Of a DNA stretch of 64,000 bases, positions 25,471 to 33,160 are shown one piece after another; position 1 is the stretch's first letter; the number at the start of each line of letters is the position of its first letter. The stretch covers positions 62,001-126,000 of the forward strand of contig JBBPZV010000038.1 of assembly GCA_038198775.1 (NCBI GenBank), written 5' to 3'. Source of the stretch: JACCYJ01 sp038198775. GTDB lineage: Bacteria > Actinomycetota > Actinomycetes > Propionibacteriales > Nocardioidaceae. The position numbers and the translations under genes were made by a program. A model generated the notes under the pieces. The model saw nothing but the letters and a program-made list of their open reading frames with translations. It was not told the DNA's origin and searched no databases.

Positions 25471-26565
25471 TCAGGAGGCCGCCAGCAGTCGAAGCGCGTC
25501 CGGCGGCAGCGTCACCGAGACGTGGCTCCCCGAGCTCAGCTCGCCGCGGTCCCCGTCGTTGACGACCAGCGCCTGCAGCACCGGGCCGTGCGGCAGCCGC
25601 ACCATCACCTGGGTGGTGGCGCCCACGTAGACCAGCCGCTCGACGGTCCCCGGCAGCCCGTTCGAGGGGGCCTGCGTCGCCGGCGCGAGGCGTACCCGCT
25701 CCGGGCGGATGACGACGTGGCCGTTGCGCTCGGCGCCGGCACCCACCGGGGTCGCCAGCAGCTCCGCCTCACCCAGCCGCACGTTGCGCATCCCGTCCCC
25801 CGCCTGGCCCAGGCAGTCGACCTCGAGCAGGTTCGCCACCCCGAGGAAGTCGGCGACGTACGCGGTGAGCGGAGCCGCGTAGACCTCGCGCGGCGGCCCG
25901 CACTGCACCAGCCGTCCCTCCTCCATCACCGCGAGCCGGTCCGACATCTCCAGGGCCTCCTCCTGGTCGTGGGTGACGAAGACGAAGGTGACGCCGACCT
26001 CGCGGTGCAGGGTGGTCAGCTCCTGGCGCAACGTCTTGCGCAGCTTGGCGTCCAGCGCTCCGAGCGGCTCGTCGAGCAGCAGCACCGACGGGCGCAGCAC
26101 CAGGGCGCGTGCCAGCGCCACCCGCTGCTGCTGGCCGCCCGACAGCTGGTGCGGTCGCCGGCGGGCGTACGCCGACAGCTGCACCAGCTCGAGCGCCTCG
26201 GCGACCCGCTGGCGGCGCTCGTGGCGGTCCACGCCGCCCTGCCAGCGCAGGCCGTAGCCGACGTTGTCCTCCACCGACAGGTGCGGGAAGAGCGCGTAGC
26301 TCTGGAAGACGGTGTTGACGGGACGCTTGTGCGCGGGGACCGCCGCGACGTCGACACCGTCCAGCAGGATCTCCCCGCTGGTGGGCTCCTCGAAGCCGGC
26401 GATCATCCGCAGTGTCGTGGTCTTGCCGCACCCGGAGGGTCCGAGGATCGAGAAGAACTCCCCGGCCCGGATGGACAGGTCGAGATCGACTACGGCCGCC
26501 TCGTCGCCGAACGTCTTGCCGAGTCCGCGCAGCTCGATCGCCCCTCCGGACTGGCGCACCGGCAT
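25471..26565 (-). CDS. potA: ABC transporter ATP-binding protein, PotA-like
   Basis: The 364-aa ATPase drives the PotDBC importer. It has Walker A GPSGCGKTT (42-50), Q-loop TVFQSYALFPHL, the signature LSGGQQQRVALARAL, Walker B LLLDEPLGALD, the switch His in VFVTHDQEEAL and a C-terminal TOBE region (HVVIRPERVRLAP). It is transcribed towards potC and away from the aminotransferase gene. The 126-bp divergent promoter region contains operator site 2. Confidence 0.92.
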   Translation of the reverse strand: MPVRQSGGAIELRGLGKTFGDEAAVVDLDLSIRAGEFFSILGPSGCGKTTTLRMIAGFEEPTSGEILLDGVDVAAVPAHKRPVNTVFQSYALFPHLSVEDNVGYGLRWQGGVDRHERRQRVAEALELVQLSAYARRRPHQLSGGQQQRVALARALVLRPSVLLLDEPLGALDAKLRKTLRQELTTLHREVGVTFVFVTHDQEEALEMSDRLAVMEEGRLVQCGPPREVYAAPLTAYVADFLGVANLLEVDCLGQAGDGMRNVRLGEAELLATPVGAGAERNGHVVIRPERVRLAPATQAPSNGLPGTVERLVYVGATTQVMVRLPHGPVLQALVVNDGDRGELSSGSHVSVTLPPDALRLLAAS

Positions 26566-26646
26566 CTCCCGTCGTCGAGCCTGCGCGGATTGTAGGCGTC
26601 GGGGCCGTCGCCTGTCGTGCTTGCTGGAGGCCCGCGCCGGGCTCTA

Positions 26647-26663
26647 GACTGAACGTTCAGTCA
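26647..26663 (+). promoter_or_regulatory. TetR-type operator, site 2 (potA/aminotransferase divergent region)
   Basis: GACTG-AACGT-TCAGTCA overlaps a TAGACT -10 box (26645-26650). TTGCTG at 26621-26626 would be the -35, with an 18-bp spacer. The aminotransferase start lies 42 nt after the -10. Confidence 0.75.
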
Positions 26664-26691
26664 GACAGCGCTCAGGTCAGGAGTTTCCGTC

Positions 26692-28080
26692 GTGACCGCC
26701 ACCGCAACCAGCCCGGCGTCGAGCGGCTCGGCCGGCCTGGACGACCTCGTCGCCCGCGAGACCGAGACGTTCCTGCGGCGGCAGCCGGCCAGCCGGCGGC
26801 TGCACGAGCGGGCCCGACGAGTGCTGGCCGGTGGCGCGACGTCGAGCTGGCAGATCGCCGAACCCCAGGCGGTCTGGATGAGCCATGGCCGGGGCTCGAA
26901 GGTCTACGACGTCGACGACACCGAGTACAGCGACTTCCACGGCGGCTACGGGGTCTCGCTGGCCGGGCACGCGCACCCCGCCGTCGTCTCGGCGGTGGAG
27001 CGGCGGGTACGCCGGGGCACCCACTTCGCCCAGCCGACCGAGGACGCCGTCGTGGTCGCCGAGGAGCTGGCGCGCCGGTTCGGGCTGCCGCTGTGGCGCT
27101 TCGCCAACTCCGGGACCGAGGCGACGATGGACGCGGTCCACCTGATGCGCGCCGCCACCGGACGCGACCTCATTATCAAGGTCGAGGGGTGCTACCACGG
27201 GCACCACGACTCGGTACAGGTCTCGGTCCTGCCCGAGGCCGACCAGGCCGGCCCGCCGGACCGTCCCTCCCCGGTGGCGGGGAACACCGGCATCCCAGCA
27301 GCGATCCGGGAGCTGGTCGTGGTCGTCGGCTTCAACGACCTGGCCGTGGTCGACCGGGCGCTGGCCGAGCACCCCGGCAGGATCGCCGGCATGATCGTCG
27401 AGCCCGTGATGATGAACGCCGGGATCATCCCGCCGGTGCCCGGCTACCTGGCCGGCCTGCGGGACCTGCTCCACGCTCACGGTGCCCTGCTGGCCTTCGA
27501 CGAGGTCAAGACCGGCTTCACCACCGGCCCCGGTGGGATCACCGCGTCCAGCGGCTTGACGCCCGATCTGATCTGCCTCGCCAAGGCCATGGGCGGCGGC
27601 ACCCCGACCGCGGCGATCGGCGGCACCGCCACGGTGATGGACCTCATCGGCTCCGGAAGCTACGAGCAGGTCGGCACCTTCAACGGCAACCCGCTCACGA
27701 TGGCGGCGACCCGCGCGGTGCTCACCGAGGTGCTGACGCCGCAGGCGTACGCCCACCTCGACCAGCTCAGCGCACTGATGCGGACCGGCATCGAGGAGCA
27801 CATCGCCCGCTACGAGCTGCCCTGGCACGTCGTGACCGCCGGCGCCAAGGGGTGCATCACGTTCCGGCCCGAACCCATCCGCGACTTCCGTGGCTTCTTG
27901 GAGATCGACGAGCGGCTGGGCCACGCGCACTGGCTGGTCCAGCACAACGGCGGTGTCTTCCTGCCCCCGTGGGGCAAGGTCGAGCAGTGGCTGATCTCGG
28001 TGCAGCACACCGACGACGACGTCGAGCGCTTCCTGCGCAACGTCGACCGGCTCGCCGCCGAGGTTGTCGCCGTCGCCTGA
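26692..28080 (+). CDS. Class III PLP aminotransferase (glutamate-1-semialdehyde aminomutase-like)
   Basis: The 462-aa enzyme is of the GSA-aminomutase/class III subgroup. It has FANSGTEATMDAVHLMRAAT (phosphate binding), CYHGHHDSVQV, the PLP Asp in LLAFDEVKTGF and the Schiff-base Lys in ICLAKAMGGGTPTAAIGG. The real hemL gene is usually near heme genes and about 430 aa; here the context is an amine importer and a Rieske oxygenase. A catabolic transaminase or aminomutase acting on the imported compound is therefore more likely. The GTG at 26692 follows CAGGAG with 8 nt spacing. Confidence 0.85.
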   Translation: MTATATSPASSGSAGLDDLVARETETFLRRQPASRRLHERARRVLAGGATSSWQIAEPQAVWMSHGRGSKVYDVDDTEYSDFHGGYGVSLAGHAHPAVVSAVERRVRRGTHFAQPTEDAVVVAEELARRFGLPLWRFANSGTEATMDAVHLMRAATGRDLIIKVEGCYHGHHDSVQVSVLPEADQAGPPDRPSPVAGNTGIPAAIRELVVVVGFNDLAVVDRALAEHPGRIAGMIVEPVMMNAGIIPPVPGYLAGLRDLLHAHGALLAFDEVKTGFTTGPGGITASSGLTPDLICLAKAMGGGTPTAAIGGTATVMDLIGSGSYEQVGTFNGNPLTMAATRAVLTEVLTPQAYAHLDQLSALMRTGIEEHIARYELPWHVVTAGAKGCITFRPEPIRDFRGFLEIDERLGHAHWLVQHNGGVFLPPWGKVEQWLISVQHTDDDVERFLRNVDRLAAEVVAVA

Positions 28081-28088
28081 GTCTTGCG

Positions 28089-28697
28089 TCAGCCCGCCAG
28101 GGCCCGGTCGGCAAAGCGCATCGCGATGGTCACCGCCCGCTCGGCGTCCACAACCGGGTCTCGCAGCGTGACCTGGATCGACAGCCCGTCGAGCAGGGCG
28201 GCGAAGGTGACGGCGAAGTCGTCGACGTCGACGCGCTCGACCTCTCCGCCCGCCTGAGCCTCGCGGACCACCCGGGCGATCAGCTCGCGCCAGCGTTGGT
28301 CCAGCTCGACCCGATCCCGAGCCACCTGCTCGTAGCGCAGCGCCGCGGACCACAGGTCGAACCACAGCCCCCAGGCCCCCGGCACCTCCTCGGCCGACTG
28401 GGGGACGAACGTCCAGCGCGCCAGGGTCTCGAGCCGCTCCCGCAGCGACGCCGGCCGGGCCAGCATCGCCTCGGCGGCGGTGTAGAAGCTCTGTTCGGAG
28501 AACCGCAGCGCCTCGCTGAGCAGGTGGTCCTTGGTGCCGAAGTAGTAGATGACCAGGGCCGGGCTGGCACCCACGCGCCGGGCGACGTCGGCGATCCGGG
28601 TGTCGGCGTAGCCGCGTTCGGCGATGAGCTGCGCGGCCGCCGCAAGCATGCTGCGGCGGCGCTGGTCGGCGCCGGCAACGGTCGCCTCGGCGGTCAT
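28089..28697 (-). CDS. TetR-family repressor, probable regulator of this locus
   Basis: The 202-aa regulator has an N-terminal HTH (residues about 12-58: MLAAAAQLIAERGYADTRIA, DVARRVGASPALVIYYFGTK, DHLLSEAL) and a helical ligand domain containing WARWTFVP and WGLWFDLWSAALR. This fits BetI-like TetR proteins. The ATG at 28697 begins the domain properly; a longer frame starting with TTG at 28766 would read through its own operator. It ends 8 bp from the convergent aminotransferase. Autorepression is implied by operator site 3. Confidence 0.88.
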   Translation of the reverse strand: MTAEATVAGADQRRRSMLAAAAQLIAERGYADTRIADVARRVGASPALVIYYFGTKDHLLSEALRFSEQSFYTAAEAMLARPASLRERLETLARWTFVPQSAEEVPGAWGLWFDLWSAALRYEQVARDRVELDQRWRELIARVVREAQAGGEVERVDVDDFAVTFAALLDGLSIQVTLRDPVVDAERAVTIAMRFADRALAG

Positions 28698-28748
28698 CGC
28701 CCACTCCCCGTCGCTGGACCGGCCTGTCGTCGCGAGGCTAGCACCTTG

Positions 28749-28765
28749 GACTGAACAGTCAGTCA
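28749..28765 (+). promoter_or_regulatory. TetR-type operator, site 3 (in front of the repressor gene)
   Basis: GACTG-AACAG-TCAGTCA lies over the probable -35/spacer region of the tetR promoter, whose -10 is TAGCCT on the minus strand at 28740-28735. Confidence 0.72.
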
Positions 28766-28807
28766 AGCGTCGACCTCGGTCTTGTCGCGGGGCCGTACGC
28801 CTCCTTA

Positions 28808-28824
28808 GACTGAACCGTCAGTCA
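28808..28824 (+). promoter_or_regulatory. TetR-type operator, site 4 (in front of the acyl-CoA ligase unit)
   Basis: GACTG-AACCG-TCAGTCA overlaps a TAGACT -10 box (28806-28811). TTGTCG at 28782-28787 is a fitting -35, with an 18-bp spacer. The layout is identical to site 2. Confidence 0.75.
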
Positions 28825-28924
28825 AACCCCGGTTGCCGGGCCGGAGCCGACCTCCCGACCGCCGGAGGGCGAGAGCAGCGGAAACGTCGGGAGATCCGCG
28901 GGTGACGGCGGGACGGAGGTGCTG

Positions 28925-28984
28925 ATGCAGCGCGACGCCACCGCCTCCCGCCGTCGGCCCCGGCTGGTCCTGCGGCGCGGGTGA
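28925..28984 (+). CDS. 19-codon leader ORF coupled to the acyl-CoA ligase gene
   Basis: ATG at 28925 is preceded by GGAGG with 7 nt spacing and encodes 19 residues, eight of them Arg (MQRDATASRRRPRLVLRRG). Its TGA overlaps the next GTG start (GTGA at 28981-28984). No Shine-Dalgarno sequence is seen for the ligase itself, so the small ORF may load ribosomes by coupling. The ASRRRPRL part weakly recalls actinobacterial leader peptides, but there is no Cys run. Whether a stable peptide is made is unknown. Confidence 0.4.
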   Translation: MQRDATASRRRPRLVLRRG

Positions 28985-31062
28985 GCGCGCCGGAGACGGC
29001 GCTGCGGCGCCTGCTCGAGCCGCGCACGGTCGCGGTGGTCGGCGCCAGCGACCGCCCGGGCTCCTTCGGTCACCGGATGGCCACCGAGGTGCTGCGCAGC
29101 CCGGCCGCTCCCAGCGTGCACCTGGTCAACCCGAGGCGCTCCAGCGTGCTCGGCCGCTCATGCCTTCCCGGGCTCGGCGACCTCGACGAGCCGGTCGACC
29201 TGGTCATGCTCGGGGTTCCCGACGCCGCACTCGCCGAGCAGGTGGAGCTGGCGGCGAAGCTCGGAGCGGGTGGGGCCGTCGTCTTCGGCTCCGCAGTGGG
29301 GCTTGGTCCACGGCTGGCGGAGACCGCCCGGGCTGCGGGCATGGCGCTGTGCGGCGGCGGGTGCATGGGCTTCCTCAACGTCGCCGGGGGCATCCGGGCG
29401 ATCGGCTACCTCGAGCGGTTCCCGCTCGAGCCGGGTCCGGTCGCGCTGGTGTCGCACTCCGGCTCGGCATTCTCGGCGCTGCTGCGCACCCACCGGTCGC
29501 TGGCGTACTCGCTGGCGGTCTCCTCGGGGCAGGAGCTGGTGACCACCGCCGCCGACTACCTTCGCTACGCGCTCGAGCTGCCCGAGACCCGCGTGGTCGC
29601 GCTGCTGCTGGAGACGTTGCGCGACGCGGACGGGCTGCGGGCCGCCCTGGACACCGCGGCGGACCGCGACATCCCGGTGGTGGCGCTGACCGTGGGTCAC
29701 TCCCCTACGGGGCGTGCGCTGGTCGCCGCCCACTCCGGAGCCGTCGCTGGCGACGACGCGGCCTGGGAGGCGCTCGTCGAGCGCTATGGCGTGCACCGCG
29801 TCGCCGACCTGGACGAGATGGTGGACACCCTCGAGCTGTTCGCGCTCGGCGCCCGGGCCAGGCCCGGCGCCGACGGGATCGCCTCCGTGCACGACTCCGG
29901 AGCCGAGCGTGCCCTGGTCGCCGACGTCGCCGAGCGGGTCGGGGTGCGGTTTCCGCCGCTGCAACCGGCCACGGTCGCCCGACTCGGCGAGCTGCTGGAC
30001 CCTGGCCTGCGCCCGGCAAACCCGCTCGACATCTGGGGGACCGGGGCACGTACCCGTGAGCTGTTCGGGGCCTGCCTGGCAGCAGTCGGCAGCGATCCGG
30101 GTGTCGGCGCCGTGGCGCTGGCGGTCGACCTCATCGCTGAGTACGACGGTGACGAGTCCTACGTCGAGGCCGCGCTCGACGCCGCGCGGGTCCTTGACGT
30201 CCCGGTGGTGGTGCTGAGCAGCCTCGCCGCCGCGGTCGACCAGTCGCGGGCCACGCTGCTGCGCCGGGCCGGAGTGCCGGTGCTGGAGGGAACGCGCAGC
30301 GGGCTGGTGGCGCTGCGGCACCTGCTCGCCAGGGCTCGCCCGGGCGCCGCGACGCCGGCGGCGGAGCCGCTCGACGAACGAAGGGCCGCGAGGTGGCGGG
30401 ACCGCCTGGCCGCCGGTCCGCTCGACGCCGTGGAGTCGCTGCGGCTGCTCGCGGACTACGGCCTGCCGGTGGCGCAGACGGTCCCGGCGGACGGCACCGG
30501 GGCGGCGGTGGCGGCCGCGGAGCGGGTCGGCTACCCGGTTGTGCTGAAGACCGATGCGCCAGGACGGTGGCATAAGAGCGACGTCGGCGGGGTGGTGCTC
30601 GGGCTGCGGGACGCCGCCGAGGTCGAGGCGGCGTACGCCCGGCTGGCGGGACGTCTCGGCCGGCGGGTCGTGGTTCAGCCGGACGCCGGGCCCGGGGTGG
30701 AGCTGGCGCTCGGGCTGGTGCGTGATCCCGCGCTCGGGCCGCTGCTCGTGCTGGCCGCCGGCGGGACGCTGGTCGAGGTCCTCGGTCAGCGGGTCGTGGC
30801 ACTGCCACCGCTGGACGTCGCCGCGGCGGCTGCCCTGCTGGCGCGACTGCCGGCCGCACGGCTCCTGGACGGGGTCCGGGGCGGCGCTCCCGCCGATCGG
30901 GGCGCGGTGGTGGCTGCGCTGGTGGCATTGTCACGGCTGGCCACGGAGCTGGGCGACCGGCTGGCGGCGCTGGACGTCAACCCACTGATCGCCGGGCCAT
31001 CGGGTGCCGTCGCGGTCGACGCGCTCGCGGTGGCCCGGGCCGCTGCCGCTATCCCAGGTTAA
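28981..31062 (+). CDS. NDP-forming acyl-CoA synthetase (acetate--CoA ligase family)
   Basis: The 693-aa protein fuses the alpha and beta parts of ADP-forming acyl-CoA synthetases. It has an N-terminal CoA-binding Rossmann domain (RTVAVVGASDRPGSFGHRM), succinyl-CoA-ligase-like domains with SHSGS and the phospho-His in AAHSGAVAGDD (His251), and a C-terminal ATP-grasp domain (YPVVLKTDAPGRWHKSDVGG). No GNAT domain is attached, unlike Pat acetyltransferases. It would convert an organic acid, CoA and ATP to acyl-CoA, here probably the acid left from the imported substrate. The GTG at 28981 overlaps the leader ORF. Site 4 and a TAGACT promoter precede the unit. Confidence 0.86.
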   Translation: MSAPETALRRLLEPRTVAVVGASDRPGSFGHRMATEVLRSPAAPSVHLVNPRRSSVLGRSCLPGLGDLDEPVDLVMLGVPDAALAEQVELAAKLGAGGAVVFGSAVGLGPRLAETARAAGMALCGGGCMGFLNVAGGIRAIGYLERFPLEPGPVALVSHSGSAFSALLRTHRSLAYSLAVSSGQELVTTAADYLRYALELPETRVVALLLETLRDADGLRAALDTAADRDIPVVALTVGHSPTGRALVAAHSGAVAGDDAAWEALVERYGVHRVADLDEMVDTLELFALGARARPGADGIASVHDSGAERALVADVAERVGVRFPPLQPATVARLGELLDPGLRPANPLDIWGTGARTRELFGACLAAVGSDPGVGAVALAVDLIAEYDGDESYVEAALDAARVLDVPVVVLSSLAAAVDQSRATLLRRAGVPVLEGTRSGLVALRHLLARARPGAATPAAEPLDERRAARWRDRLAAGPLDAVESLRLLADYGLPVAQTVPADGTGAAVAAAERVGYPVVLKTDAPGRWHKSDVGGVVLGLRDAAEVEAAYARLAGRLGRRVVVQPDAGPGVELALGLVRDPALGPLLVLAAGGTLVEVLGQRVVALPPLDVAAAAALLARLPAARLLDGVRGGAPADRGAVVAALVALSRLATELGDRLAALDVNPLIAGPSGAVAVDALAVARAAAAIPG

Positions 31063-31076
31063 CGTGGGATAGCGGC
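31045..31076 (+). terminator. Hairpin spanning the ligase stop codon
   Basis: gccgctatccca (31045-31056) and tgggatagcggc (31065-31076) are perfect 12-bp complements with an 8-nt loop; the TAA stop is inside the loop. The right arm shares 6 bases with the left arm of the next hairpin, so the two structures exclude each other. Confidence 0.55.
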
Positions 31077-31112
31077 GCTCCCATTGGCGTGCACGCCATT
31101 GGGAGTGCCGCT
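31071..31112. terminator. Long intergenic inverted repeat after the ligase gene
   Basis: Two 21-nt arms (31071-31091 and 31092-31112) are complementary except for two positions, with almost no loop. No T-run follows. It is probably a strong transcription terminator or mRNA end structure separating the catabolic regulon from the glycan locus. Confidence 0.6.
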
Positions 31113-31164
31113 CAGCCACGGGAAGTACGGGGCGTACGGACGATCGCCAGGCAAGCGGCTGGTC

Positions 31165-31170
31165 TACCCT
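31165..31170 (+). promoter_or_regulatory. -10-like box of a probable leaderless galE promoter
   Basis: TACCCT lies at -13 to -8 before the GTG at 31178, the same spacing as other leaderless starts in this window. Confidence 0.35.
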
Positions 31171-31177
31171 TGCCGCG

Positions 31178-32194
31178 GTGAAGGTCCTCGTCACCGGCGG
31201 AGCCGGCTATATCGGCAGTACGATCGCCACCGCACTCGAGGCCGCCGGGCACACCCCGGTCATTCTTGACAATCTGGCCGTCGGCCCAAGGCAGTTCACG
31301 ACGGGCCGGACCTTCTACGAAGGCGACATCGGGGACCGGGTGTTGCTGCGCCGGGTGGTCGACGAGCATCCCGATCTCGACTGCACGATCCACTGCGCGG
31401 CCCGGATCATCGTCCCCGAGAGCGTCGCCCAGCCGTACCTCTACTACCGCGAGAACGTCGCGAAGTCGCTGGAGCTCTTCGACGAGCTGGTCTCGCTGGG
31501 CAAGCCGCGGGTCGTGTTCAGCTCGTCGGGCTCGTTGTACGCGCCCAGCCCGACGTACGAGGTCCACGAGGACTCCCCGCTGGCGCCGACGTCACCGTAC
31601 GCGCGCACCAAGCTGATGATGGAGATGATGCTCGCCGACCTGGCGGACGCCACCGAGCTGCGCGCGATCATCCTGCGCTACTTCAACCCGATCGGGGCCG
31701 AACCCGGCTTCCGCAGCGGCATCCACGACCCGCTGCCCAGCTTCGTCCTCGGCCGCCTGGTGGCGGCGGCCCGCGGCGGCATCGACGCGTTCACGATCAC
31801 CGGAACCGACCTGCCCACCCGCGACGGCACCGGCCTGCGCGACTACATCCACGTCTGGGACCTAGCCGCCGCGCACGTCACCGCCGTCGAGCGCTTCGAC
31901 GATGTGCTCGCCGCCGAGCAGCAGACGAGCACGGTCGTCAACCTGGGGACCGGGTCCGGCACGACGGTGCGCGAGCTGCTGGCGTCGTTCCAACGAGTCT
32001 TCGGCCAGAGCGTGCCGACACGGGAGGCACCGCCGCGACCCGGCGACGCGGTCGGCGCGTACGCCAACGTGGACAAGGCCGCCCGGGTGCTCGGATGGCG
32101 GACCCGGCTCAGCCTCGACGACGGGATCGCGAGCGCGCTGGAGTGGGGCCGGCGGCGGCAGGAGGTCCTCGGTCAGCCGGCGCCCTCCGGCTGA
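31178..32194 (+). CDS. galE: UDP-glucose 4-epimerase
   Basis: The 338-aa extended SDR interconverts UDP-glucose and UDP-galactose (or the GlcNAc/GalNAc pair) to supply sugar donors. It has the NAD fold GGAGYIGS (7-14), the catalytic Ser in FSSSGSLY, and Tyr141/Lys145 in SPYARTK. RYFNPIGAEP and RDYIHVWDLAAAH are GalE-specific. Length matches the family. It is the first gene of the glycan locus and is followed by a convergent epimerase gene 15 bp away. Confidence 0.92.
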   Translation: MKVLVTGGAGYIGSTIATALEAAGHTPVILDNLAVGPRQFTTGRTFYEGDIGDRVLLRRVVDEHPDLDCTIHCAARIIVPESVAQPYLYYRENVAKSLELFDELVSLGKPRVVFSSSGSLYAPSPTYEVHEDSPLAPTSPYARTKLMMEMMLADLADATELRAIILRYFNPIGAEPGFRSGIHDPLPSFVLGRLVAAARGGIDAFTITGTDLPTRDGTGLRDYIHVWDLAAAHVTAVERFDDVLAAEQQTSTVVNLGTGSGTTVRELLASFQRVFGQSVPTREAPPRPGDAVGAYANVDKAARVLGWRTRLSLDDGIASALEWGRRRQEVLGQPAPSG

Positions 32195-32209
32195 AGCCGC
32201 AAACGTCGC

Positions 32210-33160
32210 TCAGCGTTCCGGGTGCGCCCGGAACCAGGCGATCGTCTCGCGCAGGCCGTCGTCGGCCGAGACCTCCGGGGACCACCCGAGCAGCTCACGC
32301 GCCCGGCCGATGTCGGGGCAGCGCCGCTGCGGGTCGTCGACCGGGAGCGGGATGGACTCCACCCCCGAGCTGGTCTCGGTCAGCGCCGCGATGCGCTCGG
32401 CCAGGGCCAGCACCGTCATCTCCTCGGGGTTGCCGAGGTTGACCGGCCCGGCCTCCTCCGACGCGGCGAGTGCGAGCAGCCCGGCCACCAGGTCGGCCAC
32501 GAAGCAGATGGAGCGCGTCTGCGACCCGTCCCCGGCCACGGTGAGCGGCTCGTCGGCCAGCGCCTGCCGGATGAACGTCGGGACCACCCGCCCGTCGTCG
32601 CTGTTCATGCGGGGGCCGTAGGTGTTGAAGATGCGCGCGATGCCGGTCCGCACCCCGTGGACCTCGCGGTAGGCCGTCGTCAGCGCCTCCGCGAACCGCT
32701 TCGCCTCGTCGTACATGCTGCGCGGCCCGATCGGGTTGACGTTGCCCCAATAACCCTCCTGCTGCGGGTGCTGCAACGGGTCGCCGTAGACCTCGGAGGT
32801 GGAGGCGAGCACGAAGCGCGCGTCGTGGCGGCGGGCCAGCTCGAGGGCGTTCGTCGTGCCGGCGCTGCCCACACGCAGGGTCTCGATCGGGTGCCGCTGG
32901 TAGTGCACCGGGGACGCGGCCGAGGCCAGGTGGAACACCACGTCGACCGGCCCGTCGACGGCGAGCTCGTCGGACACGTCCGCGACGACCAGCTCGAAGG
33001 CCGAGTCGGCGCCGAGATGGGCGACGTTGTCCTTCGTGCCGGTCAGGAGGTTGTCGACGCACACCACGGCCGTCTCGCGCCGGAGCAGCTCCTCGCACAG
33101 CCACGACCCGACGAAGCCGGCGCCCCCGGTGACGACGGCGCGCCCCGACGACTCAGCCAT
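32210..33160 (-). CDS. NAD-dependent nucleotide-sugar epimerase/decarboxylase (UDP-glucuronate decarboxylase-like)
   Basis: The 316-aa SDR has GGAGFVGSWLC near the N-terminus, LASTSEVYGDPLQHPQQEGY, YDEAKRFAEAL (catalytic Tyr and Lys) and RIFNTYGPRMNSDDGRVVPT. The last two are strongly reminiscent of UDP-glucuronic acid decarboxylases (UXS, giving UDP-xylose), though dTDP-glucose dehydratases are related. The ATG at 33160 overlaps the stop region of the YdjC gene by 8 bp. It is the last gene of a long minus-strand operon starting at 41897. Confidence 0.85.
   Translation of the reverse strand: MAESSGRAVVTGGAGFVGSWLCEELLRRETAVVCVDNLLTGTKDNVAHLGADSAFELVVADVSDELAVDGPVDVVFHLASAASPVHYQRHPIETLRVGSAGTTNALELARRHDARFVLASTSEVYGDPLQHPQQEGYWGNVNPIGPRSMYDEAKRFAEALTTAYREVHGVRTGIARIFNTYGPRMNSDDGRVVPTFIRQALADEPLTVAGDGSQTRSICFVADLVAGLLALAASEEAGPVNLGNPEEMTVLALAERIAALTETSSGVESIPLPVDDPQRRCPDIGRARELLGWSPEVSADDGLRETIAWFRAHPER

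Noticed and set aside
26692..28080. Heme-pathway hemL for the class III aminotransferase
   Set aside because: The sequence is GSA-aminomutase-like, but the gene lies in a TetR-controlled import and oxidation locus and has no heme gene near it.
26677..28704. 675-codon open frame opposite the aminotransferase
   Set aside because: It is antisense to an enzyme with all PLP motifs in place and is rich in Arg/Gly/His, as expected for a high-GC shadow.
28698..28766. N-terminal extension of TetR from a TTG at 28766
   Set aside because: The extra 23 residues would be encoded by the operator and promoter itself; the HTH begins properly from the ATG at 28697.
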